A program made the position numbers and the translations under genes. A stretch of DNA of 64,000 nucleotides, from NCBI RefSeq assembly GCF_038007305.1, contig NZ_JBBOWV010000001.1:817501-881500 (forward strand), read 5' to 3'. The notes beneath the pieces were generated by a model. The model made no database searches. It worked only from the letters and a program-made list of their open reading frames with translations, and had not been told where the DNA came from. Source of the stretch: Solibacillus sp. FSL W7-1436. Its GTDB lineage: Bacteria; Bacillota; Bacilli; Bacillales_A; Planococcaceae. Of the stretch, positions 1 through 9,125 are shown in pieces; the stretch's first letter is position 1, and each line of letters starts with the position of its first letter.

Positions 1-239
1 GCATCCCCATAAGTAAGCTCTTTTACTAAACCTACTTCACGAAAGACACGTAAATTATTATAAACTGTTGCTACACTCATATTAGGAAACTTATCGCAAA
101 GCGCCTTGTATATATCATCAGCTGTTGGGTGAATCATACTTTGAATTAAATATTCCAAAATCGCATGACGCTGAGGAGTAATTCGTACACCAGTAGTCTT
201 TAACGTGTCCAGCGCATCCTTCAAATGCAATTCAGACAT
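1..239 (-). CDS. perR: Peroxide-responsive repressor PerR, N-terminal part
   Basis: Fur-family metalloregulator that represses peroxide-defence genes and is inactivated by metal-catalysed oxidation. Only about 79 N-terminal residues are in the window; the gene runs off the left edge. The visible part is the winged-helix DNA-binding domain, with the stretches [16 protein letters not shown] and [17 protein letters not shown] that are near-identical to Bacillus PerR as I recall it. Two ATGs are possible (245 and 239); 239 is preferred because the AAGGGG Shine-Dalgarno lies 9 nt upstream of it but only 3 nt from the other. It ends the conserved block with bcp and hemL. A PerR box overlaps its own promoter, which suggests autoregulation. 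Confidence 0.95.
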   Translation of the reverse strand, partial: MSELHLKDALDTLKTTGVRITPQRHAILEYLIQSMIHPTADDIYKALCDKFPNMSVATVYNNLRVFREVGLVKELTYGD

Positions 240-272
240 CGTCATGCACCCCTTTTCATACATATTATTAAT

Positions 273-319
273 TTGTAATCGTTATAATTAGTGTAGCGAA
301 TTTGTCCATGCGTTGTCAA
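273..319 (-). promoter_or_regulatory. perR promoter with overlapping PerR box
   Basis: On the minus strand a -35 TTGACA (314-319) is followed after 18 bp by TACACT (290-295). Immediately downstream, over the expected start site, 273-287 reads TTATAACGATTACAA on the minus strand. That matches the PerR box TTATAATnATTATAA at 12 of 14 defined positions. Position and match support negative autoregulation by PerR; binding is inferred. Confidence 0.75.
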
Positions 320-415
320 CAATTGCTTATTCCAATTAAATTAAAAGTATTTGGTAAAAAAGCTAATTGAAAATGAAAACGATCAAAGGCTTATTCTATC
401 GTCTAGCATTCTCAA

Positions 416-1369
416 TTAGTAGCCTCGTAAAATATCCAGTTTATTTTCTAAATCATGTTCCCCATTGAGCCATTTTTCCAGACTCGGCTTGAAAATATCC
501 AGACTGCGCTCCAAATAACGTGAGGAATGACTTGAAAAATGTGGTGAAAGTGTAACATTGTTCAAACCCCATAACGGGCTGTCTGCCGGTAATGGCTCGA
601 TTTCATAGACGTCCAATACAGCATGTTCTATTAACTCGTCTTGTAAAACGCCAACAAGGGTATCCGTTTCGACCAAATCTCCCCGCCCGAAATTCATAAA
701 GATGGCAGAACTTTTCATCAGTTCAAAATGCTCTCGAGTCAGCATATGCTTCGTTTCCTTAGTAGATGGCAGCATGGAAAGAACAATATCCGCTTTCGGT
801 AACTGCTCTTTTAAATCCTCCAGCTTATATGTCTCGTTCATATAAGGCGCATCGTTACCTGAGCGATTGCAGCCAATTGTATGTACGTCAAATGCCTGCA
901 GAATGCGTCCTACTTCTCCGCCTATTGCACCCGGACCGATAATCAAAGCTGTACTTCCATTCAACTCTGTCGGTCGCGCCTTTTTATTCCATTCTTTCTT
1001 CTGCTGCTGCTCATAAATAAACGGCAATACACGTTTCAGTGATAAAATGTGAGCTAAAATCGATTCAGTCATCGGCTTCTTATGAATCCCGCGTACATTT
1101 GAAACGAGTATGTTACGTTTCGCAATCGCTTCTGCCGGCATTTTTTCAATTCCTGCAGATGCAACGAAAATCCATCGCAATTTATCTGCATGCTGTATAT
1201 GCTCTTCTATTAAATCTTCCCCATATGTTACTAAAACATCTGTTTGAGCAAGTTTCTCCACATCCAGTTTCTTATCAAATAAAAAATCCACTTGAGGAAA
1301 CTGTGCCAAAAGCGGCTGTTTTAAGTCTTCGCGCAGCTCAAATGTAAAATAAATCGTTACCATTGTCAT
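416..1369 (-). CDS. D-isomer-specific 2-hydroxyacid dehydrogenase
   Basis: NAD(P)-dependent 2-ketoacid/2-hydroxyacid oxidoreductase of the phosphoglycerate dehydrogenase-like superfamily, 317 aa, a normal length. The cofactor motif GPGAIGG lies in the middle (IIGPGAIGGEVGRI). The catalytic Arg/Glu/His set fits NFGRGDLV, DVYEIEPLP and LSPHFSSHS near the C-terminus. The substrate cannot be told from sequence; the divergent N-terminal domain argues against serine-pathway SerA, which would also carry an ACT domain. It starts with ATG-ACA-ATG behind AAGGGG. It lies 17 bp downstream of bcp on the same strand and may be read from the bcp promoter. In Bacillus subtilis, as I recall, no such gene sits between bcp and perR, so it looks like a lineage-specific insertion. 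Confidence 0.88.
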   Translation of the reverse strand: MTMVTIYFTFELREDLKQPLLAQFPQVDFLFDKKLDVEKLAQTDVLVTYGEDLIEEHIQHADKLRWIFVASAGIEKMPAEAIAKRNILVSNVRGIHKKPMTESILAHILSLKRVLPFIYEQQQKKEWNKKARPTELNGSTALIIGPGAIGGEVGRILQAFDVHTIGCNRSGNDAPYMNETYKLEDLKEQLPKADIVLSMLPSTKETKHMLTREHFELMKSSAIFMNFGRGDLVETDTLVGVLQDELIEHAVLDVYEIEPLPADSPLWGLNNVTLSPHFSSHSSRYLERSLDIFKPSLEKWLNGEHDLENKLDILRGY

Positions 1370-1386
1370 TCCCCTTTGTGCACCTA

Positions 1387-1854
1387 TTAATTCGTGCGAT
1401 TTTTTAAATAGTTTAACACATCTTCTATATGATTTTTCACCCGTACTTTACGCCACTCTTTTTCAACGATTCCCTCTTCATTAATTAAAAACGTTGTACG
1501 TTCAATACCCATATATTCTTTCCCGAAGTTTTTCTTCAATGTCCATACACCATACTTCTCCGCAACTTCATGATTTTCATCCACTAATAATGAAAACGGC
1601 AGTCCGTGCTTTTCAATAAATTTTGTATGTTTCGCTGCATCATCCAAACTTACCCCTAAAATTACAGCATTCAAATCTGAAAAGTCCTTATATTTGTCGC
1701 GGAAGTCGCAAGCCTGTGTTGTACAGCCCGGTGTTAAATCTTTCGGGTAAAAATAAAGAATAACGTTTCTGCCTTTATACTGTTCCAGCGTAACCATTTC
1801 CCCTTCCTCGTTTTGCAATTCAAATGCCGGTGCTTGTAAATTTTCTAATGTCAT
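1387..1854 (-). CDS. bcp: Thioredoxin-dependent thiol peroxidase (BCP/PrxQ family)
   Basis: Cytosolic peroxiredoxin that reduces H2O2 and organic hydroperoxides using thioredoxin. The protein is 155 aa from the ATG at 1854, which has GGAGG 7 nt upstream; the longer frame to 1908 adds 18 non-homologous residues and has no ribosome site. The peroxidatic/resolving pair is visible in TPGCTTQACDFRD (C-x4-C, typical of atypical two-Cys BCP). The C-terminal half has RTTFLINEEG, standard for the fold. It is the ygaF equivalent next to perR in the conserved Bacillus block, divergent from hemL. No PerR box was seen in front of it. Confidence 0.94.
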   Translation of the reverse strand: MTLENLQAPAFELQNEEGEMVTLEQYKGRNVILYFYPKDLTPGCTTQACDFRDKYKDFSDLNAVILGVSLDDAAKHTKFIEKHGLPFSLLVDENHEVAEKYGVWTLKKNFGKEYMGIERTTFLINEEGIVEKEWRKVRVKNHIEDVLNYLKNRTN

Positions 1855-1879
1855 GTCTATTCCTCCAAAATTTTCTTCT

Positions 1880-1943
1880 ATGATACAAAACAATGCCCGA
1901 TGCTTCAATTTCTTTGGCGTTCCCTTTCATTACATACTACAAT
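1880..1943. promoter_or_regulatory. Divergent bcp / hemL promoters
   Basis: For bcp (minus strand) TTGAAG at 1903-1908 and TATCAT at 1880-1885 are separated by 17 bp. For hemL (plus strand) TTGGCG at 1914-1919 and TACAAT at 1938-1943 are separated by 18 bp. The two -35 elements lie back to back, so the promoters could compete or be co-regulated. Confidence 0.55.
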
Positions 1944-1987
1944 AGATATGAAATCATTTCATGTAACCTATTTTGGAGGAATAAATT

Positions 1988-3274
1988 ATGAATCATACTA
2001 AATCTGAACAGCTTCATACAGAAGCACTCGAACATATTGTTGGCGGGGTAAACAGTCCATCCCGTTCTTATAAAGCAGTAGGCGGTGGCGCACCGGTTGT
2101 CATGGTCCGCGGTAAAGGAGCATACTTTTGGGATGTGGACGGTAATCGTTACATCGATTATTTAGCAGCCTATGGACCGATCGTTACAGGGCATGGTCAT
2201 CCGCATATTGCAAAAGCCATCGCACACGCAGCGGAAACCGGTGTATTATTCGGTACACCGACAGAGCATGAAATTAAATTCGCAAAAATGCTGAAAGAAG
2301 CTATCCCTACATTGGATAAAGTACGTTTTAACAACTCCGGTACAGAAGCCGTGATGACATGTGTACGTGTAGCACGCGCATTTACAGGCCGTACAAAGAT
2401 CATTAAATTCGCCGGCTGCTACCACGGTCACTTCGACCAAGTACTTGTTGCTGCGGGATCTGGTCCGGCAACATTAGGTTCACCTGACTCAGCCGGTGTT
2501 CCTCATGCTGTCGCAACAGAAGTAATTACCGTTCCATTTAACAATAAGGAAGAATTTACACTGGCAATGGAAAAATGGGGCAATGATGTTGCAGGAATCT
2601 TAATCGAGCCAATCGTCGGCAACTTCGGAATTGTAGAACCGCATAAAGGATTTTTGGAACATGTACATGCATTGGCAAAAGAATATGGCGCATTAACAAT
2701 TCACGATGAAGTCATTACAGCTTTCCGTTTCCACTACGGTGCAGCACATACAATGCTTGGTTTAACTCCGGACTTAGTCGCAATGGGGAAAGTAATCGGC
2801 GGCGGTTTGCCAATCGGTGCATACGGTGGTCGTAAAGAAGTTATGGAAACAGTCGCTCCACTTGGCCCTGCATATCAGGCTGGTACTATGGCCGGTAACC
2901 CTGCTAGTATGCAAGCAGGTATTGCATGTCTTGAAGTATTGCAGCAACCAGGGATTTATGAAGAAATGGATCGCTTAGGTGCTCTTCTTGAAGAAGGGAT
3001 TTTAGCTGCTGCCAAAAAACATAATGTGACGATTACATTAAACCGTTTAAAAGGCGCATTTGCTATTTATTTTACGGATGTAAAAGTGGAAAACTATGAG
3101 CAGGCGGAAAATACGGACGGTGAAAAGTTCGGCCGCTTCTTTAAATTAATGTTATCCCAAGGCATCAACTTAGCCCCTTCAAAATATGAAGCATGGTTCC
3201 TGACGACAGAACATACAGAAGCAGACATGGAAGAAACGTTAAAAGCAGTGGATTACGCCTTTTCTCAACTATAA
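1988..3274 (+). CDS. hemL: Glutamate-1-semialdehyde 2,1-aminomutase
   Basis: PLP enzyme converting glutamate-1-semialdehyde to 5-aminolevulinate, the tetrapyrrole (heme) precursor. Full length at 428 aa, start ATG with TTGGAGGA upstream. Visible family features are the N-terminal [15 protein letters not shown], the cofactor-contacting NNSGTEAVM and HDEVITAFR, and the PLP lysine in [16 protein letters not shown]. By position beside bcp and perR it corresponds to the Bacillus gsaB paralogue rather than the copy in the hemAXCDBL operon. That makes it probably a second, stress-linked GSA aminomutase. A short hairpin follows the stop codon. Confidence 0.96.
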   Translation: MNHTKSEQLHTEALEHIVGGVNSPSRSYKAVGGGAPVVMVRGKGAYFWDVDGNRYIDYLAAYGPIVTGHGHPHIAKAIAHAAETGVLFGTPTEHEIKFAKMLKEAIPTLDKVRFNNSGTEAVMTCVRVARAFTGRTKIIKFAGCYHGHFDQVLVAAGSGPATLGSPDSAGVPHAVATEVITVPFNNKEEFTLAMEKWGNDVAGILIEPIVGNFGIVEPHKGFLEHVHALAKEYGALTIHDEVITAFRFHYGAAHTMLGLTPDLVAMGKVIGGGLPIGAYGGRKEVMETVAPLGPAYQAGTMAGNPASMQAGIACLEVLQQPGIYEEMDRLGALLEEGILAAAKKHNVTITLNRLKGAFAIYFTDVKVENYEQAENTDGEKFGRFFKLMLSQGINLAPSKYEAWFLTTEHTEADMEETLKAVDYAFSQL

Positions 3275-3278
3275 TAAC

Positions 3279-3309
3279 AACTGCCGCTATACATTTTATA
3301 GCGGCTTCT
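3279..3309 (+). terminator. hemL terminator (weak)
   Basis: Inverted repeat GCCGCTATA / TATAGCGGC with a short loop followed by TTCTCTT. The T-tract is poor, so partial read-through into the ygaE-like gene is likely. Confidence 0.55.
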
Positions 3310-3342
3310 CTTCATTGACTCCCTCAGAAAGGAGGAAAGAAC

Positions 3343-4437
3343 ATGAAATTAGGTGCACGCGTTTTAAAAACGGGTGTTGCAATCGTTTTCGCCTTATTTT
3401 TAGCTCAAATACTGAATGTCCCCTCACCTGTGTTTGCTGCAATTGCTGCTGTTTTCGCAATCCAGCCATCTATTTACCGCTCTTATCTTACTATTTTAGA
3501 GCAAATACAGGGTAATATAATCGGCGCTACCGTTGCTGTCCTATTTGGTCTTGTCTTTGGACATCATATTGTGTCTGTCGGTATTGCCGCTATTATCGTA
3601 CTTGGTATTATGATGAAACTAAAGCTCGAAAAGTCTGTATCCCTTGCACTTGTAACGATGATCGCCATTATGGAAGTACCGGGCGATGATTTTCTAATGT
3701 TTGGTTTAATCCGATTTAGTACTGTAATGCTGGGTGTATTTGCCGCTTTTGTTGTGAACTTATTGTTTTTACCGCCTAAATACGAAATAAAGTTATTTAA
3801 AAAGATCAACTCTGTTCAGGATGATATCATTCGCTGGACACGTTTAGCTGTCCGCCAAGCGAGTGAACATACATCTACAAAAATGGCCGTAAATAAACTG
3901 CAGTCACGCCTCAATGAAATTGATACAATGTACGGTTTTTTCAAAGAAGAACGCAGCTATTTCAGAAACCGGAAGTATGTAAAAGCCCGAAAGCTTGTTA
4001 TTTACCGTCAAATGTTATTAACATCGAAAAAAAGCTATGAATTGCTCGTCCGTTTACACAAACATGAAAATGAGCTCGGGAAGTTGCCAAGTAAATTTCA
4101 AGTAATCATACAAGAACGTTTAGACTTCTTGTTGACGTACCATGAACAACTGTTGTTGAAATATACCGGAAAGCTTAGGCCTGAACATTCAAAATGGACA
4201 CGGCATGAAGAATATCTGCAAGGCAGCGAGCTAATGGAGCAGTTTATCAAACAGATTGCCCTTGCTCAGGAAGAGGCGGAAGAAGATGAACAGTTTTCAA
4301 GCTACCATCTGCTTTATATATTATCGCGTATATTAGACTACGAGGAAAACCTGGAACATCTTGATACATTGATCGTTTCCTATCGCAGCTTCCACAGTGA
4401 AGAAAAAAACCTCGACTTGGAATCAGAGTTTTATTAA
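3343..4437 (+). CDS. FUSC/aromatic acid exporter-like membrane protein (YgaE-like)
   Basis: Membrane protein of 364 aa. The N-terminal ~150 residues contain about four to five hydrophobic segments (for example VAIVFALFLAQIL, VFAAIAAVFAIQPSIYR and FAAFVVNLLFLPP), as in the aromatic acid exporter / FUSC N-terminal domain. The C-terminal ~200 residues are charged, helical and predicted cytoplasmic. The motif AIQPSIYRS is typical of the family. The likely role is efflux of aromatic or other organic acids, but no substrate is established. The start ATG has AAAGGAGG 7 nt upstream. The position directly after hemL matches ygaE in B. subtilis. A strong bidirectional terminator follows. Confidence 0.82.
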   Translation: MKLGARVLKTGVAIVFALFLAQILNVPSPVFAAIAAVFAIQPSIYRSYLTILEQIQGNIIGATVAVLFGLVFGHHIVSVGIAAIIVLGIMMKLKLEKSVSLALVTMIAIMEVPGDDFLMFGLIRFSTVMLGVFAAFVVNLLFLPPKYEIKLFKKINSVQDDIIRWTRLAVRQASEHTSTKMAVNKLQSRLNEIDTMYGFFKEERSYFRNRKYVKARKLVIYRQMLLTSKKSYELLVRLHKHENELGKLPSKFQVIIQERLDFLLTYHEQLLLKYTGKLRPEHSKWTRHEEYLQGSELMEQFIKQIALAQEEAEEDEQFSSYHLLYILSRILDYEENLEHLDTLIVSYRSFHSEEKNLDLESEFY

Positions 4438-4440
4438 CTA

Positions 4441-4475
4441 AAAAGAAGGTGTGCAGTTTTGCACACCTTCTTTTT
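4441..4475. terminator. Bidirectional terminator ygaE-like / appC
   Basis: Inverted repeat AAAAGAAGGTGTGC / GCACACCTTCTTTTT with a 6-nt loop. It has T-tracts on both strands between convergent genes and overlaps the appC stop codon. Confidence 0.9.
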
Positions 4476-5364
4476 AACTTTTCATCTTCGGATCAAGTGC
4501 ATCGCGCAGTCCGTCACCCATAAGGTTAAAGCCGATTACTGTCAGCATAATCGCAAGTCCCGGGAAAATCATTGCCCATGGTGCGTTCAGTAAAAACATC
4601 CGCGCATCCGCAAGCATTTTCCCCCACTCCGGCTGGGGCGCTTCTGCACCAAGTCCTAAAAATCCTAGTGCCGCCGCTTCGATAATCGCTGTCGCAATCG
4701 CCAGTGTCCCCTGTACGATAACCGGAGTCATCGAGTTCGGCAAAATATGCTTCCATAGTATCCTGGAGTTTTTCATACCGATTGCTTTTGCAGCATGAAT
4801 ATACTCTTCTTCTTTAATGCTCAGCACCCGCGACCGGATCAGTCGGCCGAAGTTCGGTATATTAATAACCGCTATGGCAATTAATGCATTTTGCAGTGAT
4901 GGTCCTAAAATCGATACAATTGCGATCGCCAATAAAATACTTGGAAACGCAAGCATAATATCAAAGATTCGTGAAATAATTGTATCAACCCAACGACCAT
5001 AGTAACCTGCAATAATCCCTAAAAAACTGCCGGCAACTGCAGATATTAATACAGCCGATAAACCAACCGTCAATGAGATGCGGGCTCCATGTAAAATTCG
5101 CGAAAATATATCACGACCTAGATCATCTGTTCCAAACCAGAAATCAGCAGATGGAGGCTGCAGACGCACACTTAAATTCTGCTCATTTATACCTTGTGGT
5201 GCAAATAGAGGGCCGAATATTGCCAGAAGCACAAAGAATAACACAATTGCACTGCCGAACAGCGCAGACTTACTTTTCTTGAAATTCGTCCACGCCTCTT
5301 GCCACGGTCCCTTTACTCGTTCTTCTTCAATTCTCTGAACTTGATTTTGTATAATTTCAGCCAT
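4474..5364 (-). CDS. appC: Peptide ABC transporter permease (AppC/OppC type)
   Basis: Inner-membrane permease subunit of a di/oligopeptide importer, 296 aa. An N-terminal OppC_N segment (KSALFGSAIVLFFVLLAIFGP) precedes the BPD_transp_1 domain. It has the extracellular signature FGTDDLGRDIFSRILHGAR and the cytoplasmic EAA loop EYIHAAKAIGMKNSRILWKHILPN. The start ATG at 5364 is preferred over the longer frame to 5406 because GGAGG lies 8 nt upstream. Last gene of the D-F-A-B-C cluster, 16 bp after appB. The order equals the B. subtilis app operon, so the app names rest on gene order and family, not on known specificity. Confidence 0.92.
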   Translation of the reverse strand: MAEIIQNQVQRIEEERVKGPWQEAWTNFKKSKSALFGSAIVLFFVLLAIFGPLFAPQGINEQNLSVRLQPPSADFWFGTDDLGRDIFSRILHGARISLTVGLSAVLISAVAGSFLGIIAGYYGRWVDTIISRIFDIMLAFPSILLAIAIVSILGPSLQNALIAIAVINIPNFGRLIRSRVLSIKEEEYIHAAKAIGMKNSRILWKHILPNSMTPVIVQGTLAIATAIIEAAALGFLGLGAEAPQPEWGKMLADARMFLLNAPWAMIFPGLAIMLTVIGFNLMGDGLRDALDPKMKS

Positions 5365-5380
5365 GCTATGCGCCTCCTCT

Positions 5381-6385
5381 CTAGTTGTATTTAATGCGCG
5401 AATCAATCACTGTATATAAAAGGTCGACAATCAGGTTAATCATTACGAATAAAAAGGCAACGATCAAAATACCTGACTGGATAACAGGATAATCGCGGAA
5501 TCCTATCGCTTCGTATATATAGCGCCCAATTCCCGGCCAACTAAATATTGTTTCCGTTAAGATGGCGCCGCCTAAAAGCATACCCGTTTGTAAACCGACT
5601 ACTGTCAAAACAGGAATCAACGCATTTTTCAATGCATGCTTATAAACAACAACGAACATTTTTTGACCTTTTGCCCGAGCTGTACGAACAAAATCCGAAC
5701 GCATTACTTCCAACATCGAGGCTCTTGTCATACGTGCAATGATCGCCGTTGGAATCGTTGCAAGTGCAATGCCAGGTAATAATAAGTGCTTTAACACAAC
5801 AATAAATTGATCGAACCGGCCTTGCAATAATGTATCAATTAAGTAAAAGTGCGTAATTGCCGTAACCGGATCCCGAACTTCTTCCCGTCCCGATGTTGGC
5901 AACCAGCCGAGCTGAATACCGAATGCCCATTGCTCCATTAAACCTAACCAGAAAATCGGCATTGAAACACCGATTAAAGCAATCACCATTGCTAAGTAAT
6001 CAAACCATGAATTTTGAAACCATGCAGAAACAATCCCTGCATTTACCCCGACGATAATTGCAATAATCATCGCGAAAAATGCCAGTTCAAAAGTAGCTGC
6101 TAAATAAGGCCACATTTCAGAAGAGATCGGCTGCCTCGTTCTTAATGACTCCCCCAAATCTCCTGTTACAATTCCTTTTAAGTAATCGAAATATTGTACA
6201 TACCACGGATTATCCAGACCCAATTTCAGGCGAAGTGCCGCGATTGCATCTGCAGTAGCCTGCTGTCCTAAAATGACTTGTGCCGGATCACCGGGAATGG
6301 CACGAATGATCAGAAATACTAAAAAGGTCATCCCAAGTAATACAGGTATTAAATGCAGTAGACGTTTGCCAATGTAGTGAAGCAT
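5381..6385 (-). CDS. appB: Peptide ABC transporter permease (AppB/OppB type)
   Basis: Partner permease of AppC, 334 aa. An N-terminal TM segment with LIRAIPGDPAQVILGQQA (typical OppB/DppB) is followed by the BPD_transp_1 domain. The EAA loop reads VRTARAKGQKMFVVVYKHALKNALIP. The ATG at 6385 lies 8 nt after AAAGGGG and is preferred to the GTG at 6394. A gap of about 85 bp separates it from appA upstream; appC follows closely. Confidence 0.93.
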   Translation of the reverse strand: MLHYIGKRLLHLIPVLLGMTFLVFLIIRAIPGDPAQVILGQQATADAIAALRLKLGLDNPWYVQYFDYLKGIVTGDLGESLRTRQPISSEMWPYLAATFELAFFAMIIAIIVGVNAGIVSAWFQNSWFDYLAMVIALIGVSMPIFWLGLMEQWAFGIQLGWLPTSGREEVRDPVTAITHFYLIDTLLQGRFDQFIVVLKHLLLPGIALATIPTAIIARMTRASMLEVMRSDFVRTARAKGQKMFVVVYKHALKNALIPVLTVVGLQTGMLLGGAILTETIFSWPGIGRYIYEAIGFRDYPVIQSGILIVAFLFVMINLIVDLLYTVIDSRIKYN

Positions 6386-6470
6386 GCTCTTCACCCCTTT
6401 TATGAATGTATGTTTCTACTAGTTGAAAAAAAAGGAGAGGAATATTCCTCCCCTTTCACTTAAATTTCTA

Positions 6471-8114
6471 TTACTCCATTGAAACGTTATCTAATTTATC
6501 AGAGCCTGTCGGGTGTGGCAGGAACCCTTTCACACCAGCTTTAGCTGCAAGTAATGGTGTAGAGTGTGCAAGCGGTACCCATGGAGCATCGTCATGAATG
6601 ATTTCCTGTGCTTTTTTGTATAAATCGTTACGCACATTTTCATCTGTTTCAGACTGCGCCTGAATTAATAGACTATGAACTTCTTCATTAGTATAGTACG
6701 CATAGTTGTTTGAACCGATATTGTCTTTGTCTAATAATGTGTAGATGAAGTTGTCTGCATCTCCATTATCACCAGTCCAGCCAAGCATGAATGCATCGGC
6801 TTCACCGTTGTTCGCTTTTTCTAAATATGTTGCCCACTCAAATGTTACGATTTTCGATGGGATACCAACATCTTCTAAGTTCTTTTGAATAACTTCCGCC
6901 ACTTTCGCTCCGTCCGGCATATATGGACGAGGTACCGGCATTGCCCATAATTCAATTTCTTTTCCGTCATAGCCAGCTTCAGCTAATAAAGATTTCGCTT
7001 TTTCAGGATCATACGGATATGGAGAAATTGCATCATTGTAACCGCTGATTGATGGTGGCATCGGGTTTGCCGCCACTTCTGCACGTCCTTCAAAGAACGC
7101 ATCCACAATCGCCTGTTTATCGATTGCATAGTTCACTGCTTGACGTACCAGTTTGTTATCAAACGGTGCACGTGTATTCGTTAAACCTAAATAGCCAATG
7201 TTCATTGATGGACGTTCAATTAGTTGTAACGCAGAATCGCCCTCAACTGTTTTACCGTCTGAAGGGTTAATACCATCAGCTAAATCGATATTGCCTGCCA
7301 TTAATTCATTTAAACGAGCAGAGTTATCAGGAATTGAACGGAAGATAACTTTATCTAATTTCGGTAAACCTTCTTGCCAGTAGTCTTCAAACTTCTCAAT
7401 CGTGATTGAGTCATTACGTTTCCATTCAGTAAATTTAAATGGACCTGTACCTACTGGATTATCGCCGAATTTATCGCCTGCTGCTTCAAATGCAGTTGGT
7501 GAACCAATTCCGAACGGGCTCATCGCCAAGTTTTTAAGGAATGGTGCCTGCGGACGAGAAAGTGTGAATACAACTGTGTAATCCCCTTCTGCCGTTACAT
7601 CTTTAATAATATCTTCGCCCTCTGCTTTAAACATAGAGTTGAAGTAGTAGAAATCTTCCTCTTTTCCACCTTTCCAGCGATTGATATTTTTAATGACTGC
7701 TTCTGCATTGAAGTCTGTGCCATCATGGAATTTTACACCTTCCTGAAGCTGGAATGTGTAAGTTAAACCATCTTCACTTACTTCCCATTCTTTTGCTAGT
7801 CCAGGGTTGATCGTTGTATCTTGCTCCCCGAAGTTCAGTAATGTTTCAAATAGATTTTGTGTTACTTTGAATGATTCGCCATCTGTTACGATACCTGGGT
7901 CAAGTGAAACAGAATCTGCTCCACGGCCAAATACTAATACTTGAGGTGTTGTAGAACTTGAATTGTCTGTCGTACTGCTGTCTGTATTTGTACTTGAATC
8001 ATTGCTTGTTTCTGATGATGACGTTTCTTCATCGTCAGCACCACAAGCTGCTAAAAATAATGACATTACTAATAGCATCATAAGACTTACTAAATACAAT
8101 TTACCTTTCCTCAA
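6471..8114 (-). CDS. appA: Peptide-binding lipoprotein (SBP family 5)
   Basis: Extracellular solute-binding lipoprotein, 547 aa. The signal peptide ends in the lipobox LAAC with the lipidated Cys at residue 24, followed by a Ser/Thr/Asp-rich linker (about residues 27-57). The SBP_bac_5 fold follows, with GLAKEWEVSEDGLTYTFQL, VKFHDGTDFNAEAV and RQAVNYAIDKQAIV. Similarity of motifs is closer to dipeptide-binding DppA/DppE than to OppA, so short peptides are the likely ligand (inference). The start is TTG behind GGGGG. It sits inside the operon between appF and appB, as in the app operon. Confidence 0.92.
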   Translation of the reverse strand: MRKGKLYLVSLMMLLVMSLFLAACGADDEETSSSETSNDSSTNTDSSTTDNSSSTTPQVLVFGRGADSVSLDPGIVTDGESFKVTQNLFETLLNFGEQDTTINPGLAKEWEVSEDGLTYTFQLQEGVKFHDGTDFNAEAVIKNINRWKGGKEEDFYYFNSMFKAEGEDIIKDVTAEGDYTVVFTLSRPQAPFLKNLAMSPFGIGSPTAFEAAGDKFGDNPVGTGPFKFTEWKRNDSITIEKFEDYWQEGLPKLDKVIFRSIPDNSARLNELMAGNIDLADGINPSDGKTVEGDSALQLIERPSMNIGYLGLTNTRAPFDNKLVRQAVNYAIDKQAIVDAFFEGRAEVAANPMPPSISGYNDAISPYPYDPEKAKSLLAEAGYDGKEIELWAMPVPRPYMPDGAKVAEVIQKNLEDVGIPSKIVTFEWATYLEKANNGEADAFMLGWTGDNGDADNFIYTLLDKDNIGSNNYAYYTNEEVHSLLIQAQSETDENVRNDLYKKAQEIIHDDAPWVPLAHSTPLLAAKAGVKGFLPHPTGSDKLDNVSME

Positions 8115-8147
8115 TAAAAAAACCCCCTAGACTTTTTTAATCTATTA

Positions 8148-9125
8148 TCATTGTGGCGTTTCATATAAATGACACGCTACAGAATGACCTGGTTTAACTT
8201 GCTGGAGCACCGGAATTACTTGTTTGCACTTATCCATCGCAAAAGGACAGCGTGTATGGAATGTGCATCCTGTCGGCGGGTTTGACGGGCTCGGTATATC
8301 ACCTTTCAGCAATAGCTGTTCCCGCTCAAACTGCGGATCCGGAATTGGTACAGCCGATAATAGCGCTTGTGTATAAGGATGTAATGGCTCATGATATAAC
8401 GATTCGCTTTCCGCGATTTCGACAAGCCTGCCTAGGTACATCACGCCTACCCGGTCACTAATATGTCGCACAACCCCTAGATCATGGGCAATAAATATAT
8501 ATGTCAGTTTCAAATCTTCCTGCAACCGCTGCATTAAATTTAAAACTTGCGCTTGAATCGATACGTCCAGTGCAGATACCGGTTCATCTGCAATAATCAG
8601 TTTCGGATTTGTCATTAGGGCTCTGGCGATACCGATCCGCTGTCTTTGTCCGCCGCTAAACTGGTGAGGATAGCGCTTCGCATGATAGGAGCTTAAACCG
8701 ACAATTTCCAAATATTCATGGACTTTCTTTTTACGCTCCTTCGCATTCCCGATCCCGTGGACAATTAAAGGTTCCTCTAAAATTTTTTCAACTGTATGCC
8801 TTGGATTTAATGAAGCATACGGATCCTGGAACACCATTTGAATCTCACGTCGTACTTTACGCATTTGTTCGCTGTTTAATTTTGTAAGCTCTACCCCATC
8901 AAATGTCACCTGGCCGTCTGTCGGTTCATGCAATCGCATAATCGCCCTGCCTGTAGTAGATTTCCCGCAACCGGATTCCCCTACAATGCCCAATGTTTCC
9001 CCTTCATAAAGCTCAAACGATACGTCATCGACAGCCTTCACATCACCGATATGGCGTGCGAACATCCCATGCCGGATCGGAAAATACTTTTTCAGATTGT
9101 CAACTTTCAGCAGCACTTTCGACAT
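8148..9125 (-). CDS. appF: Peptide ABC transporter ATP-binding protein (AppF/OppF type)
   Basis: Cytoplasmic ATPase subunit, 325 aa. Walker A is [10 protein letters not shown], the ABC signature FSGGQRQR and Walker B LIIADEPVSALD, followed by the HxxH-type switch [11 protein letters not shown]. The C-terminal oligo_HPY domain has [15 protein letters not shown], a Cys set often linked to an Fe-S cluster in this family. The start overlaps the end of appD by 26 nt, indicating translational coupling. It pairs with AppD as a heterodimeric motor. Confidence 0.94.
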   Translation of the reverse strand: MSKVLLKVDNLKKYFPIRHGMFARHIGDVKAVDDVSFELYEGETLGIVGESGCGKSTTGRAIMRLHEPTDGQVTFDGVELTKLNSEQMRKVRREIQMVFQDPYASLNPRHTVEKILEEPLIVHGIGNAKERKKKVHEYLEIVGLSSYHAKRYPHQFSGGQRQRIGIARALMTNPKLIIADEPVSALDVSIQAQVLNLMQRLQEDLKLTYIFIAHDLGVVRHISDRVGVMYLGRLVEIAESESLYHEPLHPYTQALLSAVPIPDPQFEREQLLLKGDIPSPSNPPTGCTFHTRCPFAMDKCKQVIPVLQQVKPGHSVACHLYETPQ

